A stretch of 14,719 nucleotides of DNA from an uncultured cyanobacterium (GTDB lineage: Bacteria; Cyanobacteriota; Cyanobacteriia; Cyanobacteriales; Geitlerinemataceae), in assembly GCA_937121005.1 (NCBI GenBank), contig CAKZKB010000064.1:1-14719 (forward strand), given 5' to 3'. Below the pieces are notes generated by a model. That model did no database searches, was not told the origin of the DNA, and was given only the letters and a program-made list of their open reading frames with translations. Both the position numbers and the translations under genes were made by a program. Every line of letters begins with the position of its first letter. The stretch's first letter is position 1. Of this stretch, positions 6,788-13,434 are shown piece after piece.

Positions 6788-9700
6788 TTAACTGGTCGCT
6801 GCAATGGCCAGTTTCGTCGGCCGAAACACCACCCGATCGCGGCCTTGGGTCTTGGCACTGTACAAAGCGCGATCGGCAGTTTCAATTAGGAAGCGGGTCG
6901 AAAACTCCTCGTTGGGAATGCAGGTAGACACCCCCACGCTCAAACTCACGCAGCGATCGGGCAAACATTTATCGTGGACGATCCCCAACGCTTTTACCCG
7001 GACGCGGATTTCTGCAGCAATGCGGCGGGCGGCGGCGGCGTGGGTGTCGGGTAAAATCACTGCAAACTCTTCCCCTCCGTAGCGGGCCAGGAGATCGGTG
7101 GGGCGTTTGGTGGCGTGACCGATCGCGTTGGCCACGTGCTGCAAGCAGCGATCGCCGGCTTGGTGGCCGTAGGTATCGTTGTAGAGTTTGAAGCGATCGA
7201 CATCGCACAAAATCAGCGAGAGGGGTTGGCGTTCCCGACTGGCCTGCGTCCAGTGACGATCTAAATAGTCGTCGAACTGGCGGCGGTTGGCGGTTTGCGT
7301 CAGGCCGTCAAGGGTCGCCAAGCGCTGTAACTGCTGGTTGGCGGTTTCGACTTTGCGGTAGAGTTCCGCTTGCTGGATGGCGATCGCCAGTTGCGTGGCC
7401 AGTTGTTTGACCAAACTGATTTCGTCGTCGTGCCAAACGCGCGGCCCCCGGCATTGATGCACCAACAACAACCCCCACAGGGTATCGCCTTCGTGCACGG
7501 GCACCACCAAATTGGCTTTTACTTGAAATTGGTTCAACAGTTGGCGATGGCAGGAGGCTAGATGTGCGCTGTCGAGATCCTCGATCGCTTGCACTCGTCC
7601 TCGCTTGTATTTTTCCACGTAATTTTGGGTAAAGCAAGGGTCTTCAACTTTTGCACCTAAAACGCTTTTCCAGGGCGCAGCAACGGACTCGACCACCATC
7701 ACACCGCTCCAGTCTGACTCGAAACGATACAACAAGGCGCGATCGCAGTCTAAAAAGTCCCGCCCTTCGTCTACTGTCACCTGCAAAATCTCTTCTAAAT
7801 GCAAGGACTTGCGAATTTTTTTGGCAATGCTGGCTGTGACTTGTTCTCGTTTGGCTTGTTGTTGCCAAGAAATGGCCGATCGCTTCAAGGATTCGATCTC
7901 GGCTTTTAAGATCCGGTTTTCCACTTCCAAGGTTTCGATATGCTCGCAGTTGGTTTGTGGGGCGAGCAGTTCGCAGCGAAACCCAGAGAGAGGTTGGACG
8001 ATACTTTGATGGGGCGACCAAGTTTGCAGCAAGCGTTCGGTCTTGTCCGCGTTTAGAGGTTTGCTCAACCAATATCCTTGCACGGCATGGCAGCGAATCG
8101 ATCGCAAAAAATTCAACTGTTCGGGAGTCTCCACCCCTTCAGCCAGCACTTGCAAATTCAAGCCGCAGCCTAAAGAAACGATGGTTTTGGCAATGGCGGC
8201 ATCGTTGGCATTTTCAGTGATGTCGCGCACGAAAGCGCGATCGATCTTCAGTTTTGATAGGGGCAGGTGTTTGAGAGAATTTAGAGACGAATAACCGATA
8301 CCAAAATCGTCTAGAGCAATGCCAATGCCGATGCCTTTGAGATTGTCTAGGATTTGGGCCGTCAGTTCCATATTCTGCACGGCTGTGGTTTCGGTAATTT
8401 CAATTTCTAAATCTCCTGGCTCCATTCCGGTCTCCTCTAAAACACCAAGAATGGTGTCGAGAAGTTCTGGCTGCTGAAATTGCCTGGCCGACAAGTTAAC
8501 GGCCATTTTAATCGGTTGCAAGCCGAATTTTTGCCATTGTTGGTGCTGCTCGCACGCCGTTTTTAAGACCCATTCACCAATCTCGCAAATTAACCCCGTT
8601 TCTTCGGCAATGGGGATAAACTGACCTGGAGAAATCCAGCCGAGGCGATCGTGATGCCAGCGCAACAAGGCTTCCACGCCGATAATTTTCCCAGTTTGCA
8701 AGTCAATTTGGGGTTGGTAGTGAAGAACGAATTCATCCCGAAATAGGGCTTTTCGCAAATCGGCTTCCAGTACCAGTCGCTCGATGGCCGACTGGTTCAT
8801 TTCTGGGGAATAGAGTTGGTAATTGTTGCGCCCTTGTTGCTTGGCACGATACATGGCTGCATCGGCATTTTGTAGCAAACTGGTGGCTTCTTCGCCATCG
8901 TAGGGGGCGACAGCAATGCCCAAACTGGCGGTGATGTAAAATTCGCGATCGTCGATTTGAAAGGGCAAGACAAACGCATCGAGAATTTTTTGCCCCAAGC
9001 GAGCCAGTTCCTCCGCACTTTCTAAACGCGGCAACAATAAGGTAAATTCGTCACCGCCCCAACGAGCTAGAGTATCTTCGGTTCGCAAGACATTTTGCAA
9101 GCGGCGAGCCACGTGCTGTAACAAGCGATCGCCGGCTCCATGTCCTAAAATATCGTTGACGTTTTTGAAGCGATCGAGATCTAAAAATCCCACCCCCAAC
9201 ATTTCCCCATTTTGGATCGCCCACACCAATGCTAACGATAGCAATTCGTCAAACAAAACGCGGTTGGGCAATTGGGTGAGGGCATCGTGAGAAGCCTGGT
9301 GGCGCAGCAAGGCTTCGACTCGCTTTTGCATCGCCGCCATATACAAATGAATGCCCACCGATCGCGCTAATTTAATGTCGTCGTCGCTCCATTCTGCAAC
9401 CTGAGAACGACGAATTTCTTGCCACGCTTCAAAAGAGTTGCGCGGTAGCAAATTGCGCTGGTCGTCTTTCCAACGTCCGGCCCAGAGTTTTGAGGTATCG
9501 TAGCCGTCGCGAAATACGCTCAGCCAGCCCAAACACTGATGGCGGTACTGTAAGGGTACGGTCAACACCGAACGAATGGCCGTGTCCTCGAAGGCTTGGG
9601 TGAGGGGGGCCTCGCGGGCGCTGAGAGTGTAGGGGTAGGGCACCCAACTCCCGCGACTGTCGAGATCGGCAGCTTCGACGAGGAGCGATCGCTGGGAGTG

Positions 9701-10579
9701 GCGCAATTCTTCAGCGAGGCGATCGTCGAGGTTGTCCGGCTGCGCTTCCCAACCTACCAATTGTCGCCAAGCCTCGGTTTCTTCTAAGTGAGACTGACGC
9801 GGTTGCGCCCCGCAAACGTAAATTTGGGCCGGCTGTCCGGTGGGTTCGGGGAGAAGGTACAAGCGCCCCCCGGAACCTTCGAGGGCGGCTACGGTTTCCT
9901 CGAGCACCATTTGCCGACTTTCGACCAGGTTGAGGGGCGAGTGCAGTAGGGTACTGATGCGGTTGACGGTGGCTTCGTGGCGAACTCGGTTGCGGGCGGC
10001 TTCGAGGAGGTACGACTGGGCGATGGCGATCGACACTTGATCGACGAGGAGTTGAATGCTTTGCAGTTGGTTGTCGCCAAACCGCCGGGAGGTGGCGTGG
10101 TGAATCGCCAGCAGTCCCCAGAGTTTGTCGTGGTGTAAAATCGGGACGACAGTGGACGATCGCACCCCCATGGCCAGCAAATATTCGATATGGCACGGAT
10201 CGACCGAGGAATACCTCAAATCTTCGGGATCGGAGGCGTTGCCGTTTTCCCGGTAGCTGACGGCTTTGCGCTGCGCGTCTACATCAACGATGACGCGCTG
10301 GCGAACTTGCACGAACAACTCGCGGGCGTGGGGGGGAATATCGGTGGCGGGGAAATGCAATCCTTTTAAGGAGGGCAAACGGGTGTCGTCAACGGACTCG
10401 GCTACCACCTGGCCGCTGCCGTCGTCCTCGAAGCGATAGATTTTAACGCGATCGACCCGCAAAAACGCACGAATTTCCTCGACGGTGGCTGCTAAGATCT
10501 CGTCGAGTTCTAATGATTGGCGAATGCGATCGGCGATCCTGTATAACAAATGTTCTCTTGCTAAGCTGGTTTGCAACAT
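6788..10579 (-). CDS. cph2: Cph2-type phytochrome, light-regulated c-di-GMP synthase/phosphodiesterase
   Basis: The 1263-residue protein has the domain order of Synechocystis Cph2: GAF1 (about 15-190), GAF2 (205-420), GGDEF (428-590), EAL (600-850), a coiled linker (880-912), GAF3 (915-1075) and GGDEF (1085-1255). GAF1 has the PATDIP motif (77-82) and chromophore Cys 129-His 130, the same Cys number as in Synechocystis Cph2, which supports the start codon. GAF2 has a PHY-like tongue (WAGRW 366-370, PRNSF 379-383). GAF3 has the DXCF motif (DPCF 980-983) plus Cys 1010-His 1011, as in blue/green-switching cyanobacteriochromes. GGDEF (508-512) and GGEEF (1168-1172) are intact, and each has an RxxD inhibitory site five residues before it. 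The EAL domain keeps EALLRW (636-641), EITET (727-731), DDFG (757-760), Lys 778 and EGVET (814-818). In Synechocystis this protein controls phototaxis through c-di-GMP. Confidence 0.95.
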   Translation of the reverse strand: MLQTSLAREHLLYRIADRIRQSLELDEILAATVEEIRAFLRVDRVKIYRFEDDGSGQVVAESVDDTRLPSLKGLHFPATDIPPHARELFVQVRQRVIVDVDAQRKAVSYRENGNASDPEDLRYSSVDPCHIEYLLAMGVRSSTVVPILHHDKLWGLLAIHHATSRRFGDNQLQSIQLLVDQVSIAIAQSYLLEAARNRVRHEATVNRISTLLHSPLNLVESRQMVLEETVAALEGSGGRLYLLPEPTGQPAQIYVCGAQPRQSHLEETEAWRQLVGWEAQPDNLDDRLAEELRHSQRSLLVEAADLDSRGSWVPYPYTLSAREAPLTQAFEDTAIRSVLTVPLQYRHQCLGWLSVFRDGYDTSKLWAGRWKDDQRNLLPRNSFEAWQEIRRSQVAEWSDDDIKLARSVGIHLYMAAMQKRVEALLRHQASHDALTQLPNRVLFDELLSLALVWAIQNGEMLGVGFLDLDRFKNVNDILGHGAGDRLLQHVARRLQNVLRTEDTLARWGGDEFTLLLPRLESAEELARLGQKILDAFVLPFQIDDREFYITASLGIAVAPYDGEEATSLLQNADAAMYRAKQQGRNNYQLYSPEMNQSAIERLVLEADLRKALFRDEFVLHYQPQIDLQTGKIIGVEALLRWHHDRLGWISPGQFIPIAEETGLICEIGEWVLKTACEQHQQWQKFGLQPIKMAVNLSARQFQQPELLDTILGVLEETGMEPGDLEIEITETTAVQNMELTAQILDNLKGIGIGIALDDFGIGYSSLNSLKHLPLSKLKIDRAFVRDITENANDAAIAKTIVSLGCGLNLQVLAEGVETPEQLNFLRSIRCHAVQGYWLSKPLNADKTERLLQTWSPHQSIVQPLSGFRCELLAPQTNCEHIETLEVENRILKAEIESLKRSAISWQQQAKREQVTASIAKKIRKSLHLEEILQVTVDEGRDFLDCDRALLYRFESDWSGVMVVESVAAPWKSVLGAKVEDPCFTQNYVEKYKRGRVQAIEDLDSAHLASCHRQLLNQFQVKANLVVPVHEGDTLWGLLLVHQCRGPRVWHDDEISLVKQLATQLAIAIQQAELYRKVETANQQLQRLATLDGLTQTANRRQFDDYLDRHWTQASRERQPLSLILCDVDRFKLYNDTYGHQAGDRCLQHVANAIGHATKRPTDLLARYGGEEFAVILPDTHAAAARRIAAEIRVRVKALGIVHDKCLPDRCVSLSVGVSTCIPNEEFSTRFLIETADRALYSAKTQGRDRVVFRPTKLAIAATS

Positions 10580-10586
10580 TGTGTAA

Positions 10587-10616
10587 ATTTTAACGGCGAA
10601 AACGAGTGAATATCAA
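10587..10616 (-). promoter_or_regulatory. Predicted cph2 promoter, nearly leaderless
   Basis: On the minus strand, TTGATA (10616-10611) and TAAAAT (10592-10587) are separated by 18 bases. A start seven or so bases beyond the -10 box would fall at about 10580, next to the ATG at 10579. No Shine-Dalgarno site is visible, which fits a leaderless message. The prediction rests on sequence match alone. Confidence 0.4.
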
Positions 10617-10749
10617 AAGACTGTAGATGACCCCAATGGGAATGTGAGGCGCGGCGATCGATGGTGGGTTTGATTATTTTGCCCCCTCGTCCCTCTGCCC
10701 GCTTCGGTTAAGAGTGGGGCCAGATAAGGGAGCGAACGGGCCGGGAAGC

Positions 10750-10785
10750 GATCGATCCCTCGTTAGATAGACATGGGGATCGATC
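10750..10785. promoter_or_regulatory. Perfect 10-bp inverted repeat between divergent genes
   Basis: GATCGATCCC (10750-10759) and GGGATCGATC (10776-10785) are perfect inverted copies around a 16-base loop. The repeat lies 171 bases before cph2 and 88 before the epimerase start. It may be a shared operator. GATCGATC is related to the common HIP1 core, so part of the symmetry could come from that background. Confidence 0.5.
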
Positions 10786-10808
10786 TATAGGGTGACAAAA
10801 GTTTTCAG

Positions 10809-10822
10809 TTTTCTTAAGAAAA
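10809..10822. promoter_or_regulatory. Palindrome over the epimerase -35 box
   Basis: TTTTCTTAAGAAAA is a perfect 14-base palindrome and fully covers the -35-like TTAAGA at 10814-10819. This is where a dimeric repressor would block polymerase. No known cyanobacterial regulator site is matched with confidence. Confidence 0.4.
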
Positions 10823-10842
10823 GCAAAAAAAATTAATATAAT
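10814..10842 (+). promoter_or_regulatory. Predicted sigma-70-type promoter of epimerase gene
   Basis: TTAAGA (10814-10819), a 17-base spacer and a consensus TATAAT (10837-10842) predict transcription from about 10849, giving a leader of about 24 bases ending in GGGGAG (10861-10866) six bases before the ATG at 10873. This agrees with the downstream ATG as start, because the upstream in-frame ATG at 10849 would coincide with the transcript start. Confidence 0.6.
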
Positions 10843-10872
10843 GAGAAGATGCAGACAGATGGGGAGCGATCG

Positions 10873-11799
10873 ATGAAAGTTGCAGTCACAGGGGCTACGG
10901 GGTTCGTCGGCCAGCAGTTGGTCGGTAAATTAGCCGATCGCGGCGATGGTGTTGTTGTCTTGAGTCGCAACGGCGATCGGGCTCGGCGGGTCTTTCCTAC
11001 GTCAGCATTTCCCACCGTCGAGATTGTCGATTATACCCCCAAGGCGGCGGGGTCGTGGCAAGGGGCGATTTCCGGTTGCGACGGGGTGGTAAACTTGGCG
11101 GGTGCGCCTTTGGCCGAACATCGTTGGACGGATGCGTACAAACAAGAGATCCTGGAAAGTCGCCAGATCGGGACGCAGAACATTGTCGAGGCGATCGCCA
11201 AAGCTGAAAATAAGCCTAAAGTTTTAGTCAATGCGTCGGCGGTGGGGTACTACGGAACTAGCGAGACGGAGACGTTTGACGAAACTTCGCCCTCCGGAGA
11301 TGATTTTTTGGCCCGCGTTTGCCAAGCCTGGGAAACGGAAGCCCGTAAAGTGGAGGAGATGGGGACGCGATCGACAATTTTGCGCTTTGGGATTATTGTC
11401 GGCCCCGGTGGGGCGATCGAGAAGATGTTACTCCCGTTTCGGTTGTTCGCTGGCGGGCCGTTAGGAAGCGGTCGTCAGTGGTTTTCTTGGGTCGATCGCG
11501 AAGACGTAACCGATCTGATTTTAGCATCCCTCGATCGCGATGACCTACAAGGGGTTTACAATGCCACCAGTCCCAACCCCATTCGCATGGACGATCTGTG
11601 CCATACTTTAGGCGATGTCTTGAGTCGTCCGTCTTGGTTGCCCGTTCCCGATGTCGCCCTAGAAATGATGCTCGGTGAAGGAGCAATGGTGGTTTTAGAA
11701 GGGCAAAAAGTGCTGCCCCAACGGACGCAAGCGGCGGGCTATCAGTATCGCTACCCGCAGTTGAAGCCCGCGTTACAAAAGGCAGTGAATGAGGTATAA
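10873..11799 (+). CDS. TIGR01777-family NAD(P)-dependent epimerase/oxidoreductase
   Basis: The 308-residue protein is an extended short-chain dehydrogenase-like protein. It begins MKVAVTGATGFVG, with the nucleotide-binding GxxGxxG at residues 7-13. NASAVGYYGTSE (about 119-130) occupies the active-site region, SWVDREDV is the conserved family segment, and the C-terminus ends with the DUF1731-like AAGYQYRYPQLKPAL. The cyanobacterial homologue, and its plastid relative called SulA/GC1, has been connected with cell division; the chemical substrate is unknown. An in-frame ATG at 10849 would add eight residues, but the ribosome binding site GGGGAG before 10873 and the consensus nucleotide-binding start favour the shorter form. 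It is transcribed divergently from cph2, with G-rich repeats starting 13 bases after its stop. Confidence 0.88.
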   Translation: MKVAVTGATGFVGQQLVGKLADRGDGVVVLSRNGDRARRVFPTSAFPTVEIVDYTPKAAGSWQGAISGCDGVVNLAGAPLAEHRWTDAYKQEILESRQIGTQNIVEAIAKAENKPKVLVNASAVGYYGTSETETFDETSPSGDDFLARVCQAWETEARKVEEMGTRSTILRFGIIVGPGGAIEKMLLPFRLFAGGPLGSGRQWFSWVDREDVTDLILASLDRDDLQGVYNATSPNPIRMDDLCHTLGDVLSRPSWLPVPDVALEMMLGEGAMVVLEGQKVLPQRTQAAGYQYRYPQLKPALQKAVNEV

Positions 11800-11811
11800 T
11801 GATGAGAGATT

Positions 11812-11841
11812 GGGGAATTAGGGGATTGGGGGATTGGGGGG
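11812..11841 (+). repeat. G-quadruplex motif 1
   Basis: Four runs of four to six G (11812-11815, 11821-11824, 11828-11832, 11836-11841) are separated by loops of 5, 3 and 3 bases, a canonical four-tetrad quadruplex pattern on the + strand. It begins 13 bases after the epimerase stop, so the transcript would carry it in its 3' untranslated region. Confidence 0.7.
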
Positions 11842-11846
11842 ATAAT

Positions 11847-11874
11847 CAGTGACCAGTGTCCAGTGTCCAGTGAC
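11847..11874. repeat. Heptamer repeat CAGTG(A/T)C
   Basis: Four contiguous heptamers occur in the order CAGTGAC, CAGTGTC, CAGTGTC, CAGTGAC, followed by CAGT. The A/T variants are arranged symmetrically. This is a short tandem repeat of the cyanobacterial intergenic type and is framed by two G-rich tracts. Confidence 0.8.
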
Positions 11875-11888
11875 CAGTTTTAGGAATT

Positions 11889-11918
11889 GGGGAATTGGGG
11901 GATTAGGGGTTTGGGGGG
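11889..11918 (+). repeat. G-quadruplex motif 2
   Basis: Four G-runs (11889-11892, 11897-11901, 11906-11909, 11913-11918) with loops of 4, 4 and 3 bases repeat the pattern of motif 1, 77 bases downstream and on the same strand. Together with the heptamers they fill most of the gap between the epimerase and the Uma2 gene. Confidence 0.7.
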
Positions 11919-12036
11919 AATACAACCTCACAACTCGTACCTCCAACCTCATACCTAATCCCTAAAAGGATGCTTCGCCTGCCTAGATGTCTCAGATTGT
12001 AGCATCAATTCTGGAAATTGGAATAAACCAACAAAT

Positions 12037-12041
12037 AGGAG
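12037..12041 (+). promoter_or_regulatory. Ribosome binding site fixing the Uma2 start
   Basis: AGGAG lies five bases before the ATG at 12047. The in-frame ATG at 11987 has no such site, so the shorter protein is preferred. Confidence 0.65.
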
Positions 12042-12046
12042 TCCAG

Positions 12047-12661
12047 ATGGTACAGACAACAGCCAAACCAAAAATCGAAACTCTATTCCTCGAGTTACCA
12101 ACAACTGTTAAACTATCTGTCACCCAAGAACAGTTTGCCGCCCTAGCCGCTAGCAATCGAGAATTGCAACTGGAAAGAACGGCTACAGGAGAGTTAATTG
12201 TGAATCCACCCACAGGCTGGCAAACTGGAAAACAAAATAGCAGGATTACCGGACAACTCGATCGCTGGGAGGAGGAGAACGATCGCTTGGGACAGGTGTT
12301 TGATTCTTCCACTGCCTTTATTTTACCGAATGGTGCGACTCGCGCCCCAGATGCGTCTTGGGTCAGTCAAGACCGTTGGGACACACTCACAGAAGCACAA
12401 AAGGGAACGTTCGCGAATGTTTGCCCGGATTTTGTTGTCGAACTGCGATCGCACTCAGATACTCTGAAATCACTACGAGAGAAGATGCAAGAGTATATAG
12501 ACAATGGGGCGAAACTGGGTTGGTTAATCGATCCCAAAAATCGGACAGTGGAGATTTATCGCTTAGGGGTAGAGGTGGAAGTGTTGCAAAATCCGGCTGA
12601 GTTATCCGGTGAAGAAGTTCTACCGGGTTTTGTGTTAAATTTGCGCCGGGTGTGGGGTTAG
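12047..12661 (+). CDS. Uma2 family endonuclease (DUF820)
   Basis: Uma2 proteins have a PD-(D/E)XK nuclease-type fold; their biological role is unsettled, although cyanobacteria carry many copies. This 204-residue member shows a start-domain Glu/Gly segment (ERTATGELIV, 43-52), APDASWV (100-106, Asp 102), PDFVVELRS (127-135, Glu 132 with Arg 134 at the usual Lys-like position), EKMQEY (145-150, Lys 146) and LGWLIDP (157-163). The start at 12047 is preferred over 11987 (20 residues longer) because of AGGAG. It converges on the other Uma2 gene with 24 bases between stops. The two proteins share only family motifs, so they are not a recent tandem duplication. Confidence 0.85.
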   Translation: MVQTTAKPKIETLFLELPTTVKLSVTQEQFAALAASNRELQLERTATGELIVNPPTGWQTGKQNSRITGQLDRWEEENDRLGQVFDSSTAFILPNGATRAPDASWVSQDRWDTLTEAQKGTFANVCPDFVVELRSHSDTLKSLREKMQEYIDNGAKLGWLIDPKNRTVEIYRLGVEVEVLQNPAELSGEEVLPGFVLNLRRVWG

Positions 12662-12685
12662 TTCCGGGTTCGACTCGACTTGCGT

Positions 12686-13246
12686 CTAGTTCATCTTCAG
12701 CCAAGAAAATAGACGATCGACCGTTAATTCCAGTTCGACACCTTCCAAAACCGGAACGCGATCGTTGCCTTTTAACAGTTGCAGGCGACGATCGCTTAAC
12801 AGAACCAAAATGCTCTCGGTATCTGGATCGATGAGCCAACCCAACTCAGTTTGATGTCCGATACAGTGAAGAAGATTGTCTAACACTTTGGTTTGGCTTT
12901 GTTCGGGCGAAAGAATTTCAATACTCCAGTCTGGGGCAATGAGAAAACGGTTCGCAATATCTCCAGAATCGGTTTTGGGAATGCGATTCCAGCGAAAGAC
13001 TGCAACATCGGGAACCAAGGAGCGATCGCCAAACGTACAGCGCAATTCTGGCAATGCTAAAGCAATTTTTTCAGTTTCAACAGCCCGGTTAATGTGTTCG
13101 CATAGTTTTCCTTGTAACCGACTGTGTTTACCTTGGGGCATAGGTTTCTGGATGATTTTACCATTGACAAACTCGGAGGCCGGTTTAGTTTCTGGAAGTC
13201 GTAAAAACGCTTCGAGGGTTAGGAGTTGTGTTGCTGTTTGAATCAT
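12686..13246 (-). CDS. Uma2 family endonuclease (DUF820)
   Basis: This 186-residue protein has the family motifs in order: SEFVNGKII (24-32, Glu 25), LVPDVAVF (77-84, Asp 80), WSIEILSP (107-114, Glu 110), Lys 120 in SQTKV, and LGWLIDPD (135-142). The putative PD-(D/E)XK residues are therefore present and it may be an active nuclease, although no target is known. No Shine-Dalgarno site precedes the ATG. It ends 24 bases from the stop of the oppositely oriented Uma2 gene. The 188 bases between it and cofH hold repeats, so co-transcription with cofH is possible but not evident. Confidence 0.85.
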   Translation of the reverse strand: MIQTATQLLTLEAFLRLPETKPASEFVNGKIIQKPMPQGKHSRLQGKLCEHINRAVETEKIALALPELRCTFGDRSLVPDVAVFRWNRIPKTDSGDIANRFLIAPDWSIEILSPEQSQTKVLDNLLHCIGHQTELGWLIDPDTESILVLLSDRRLQLLKGNDRVPVLEGVELELTVDRLFSWLKMN

Positions 13247-13305
13247 GGTTTTATTGAAATTGCTTGGTAAGAATTTAGGTATGGTATGCTAAGCTAAACG
13301 GTTGT

Positions 13306-13374
13306 AGAAACCCGGTTTCTCGCTTATCACCGGACAAAATCCGAGTTTCTCCCTTCACCAAACCAGGGTTTCTC
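13306..13374. repeat. Degenerate GGTTTCTC repeat cluster
   Basis: Three related elements, ACCCGGTTTCTC, TCCGAGTTTCTC and CCAGGGTTTCTC, have their TTTCTC cores at 13316, 13346 and 13369. The first is part of the near-perfect palindrome AGAAACCCGGTTTCT (13306-13320). The spacing (30 and 23 bases) is too irregular, and the copies too varied, for CRISPR. They resemble dispersed cyanobacterial intergenic repeats. Confidence 0.6.
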
Positions 13375-13434
13375 TGTACCACCTGCATACTTACATCGCT
13401 TGGAAAAAGTAATTGCAATTTAATGAGTTTCGAG

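Noticed and set aside
6712..6885. N-terminal extension of the ccb gene into the end of cph2.
   Set aside because: The added residues overlap cph2 coding sequence, are not family-like, and the membrane helix starts directly after the ATG at 6711.
10849..10872. Upstream ATG adding eight residues to the epimerase.
   Set aside because: It coincides with the predicted transcript start, and GGGGAG sits correctly for the ATG at 10873, which begins the conserved nucleotide-binding motif.
11987..12046. Upstream ATG adding 20 residues to the first Uma2 protein.
   Set aside because: There is no ribosome binding site there, whereas AGGAG lies five bases before 12047.
13306..13374. Possible CRISPR array.
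   Set aside because: The copies are short, diverged and unevenly spaced (30 and 23 bases), and no cas gene is present.
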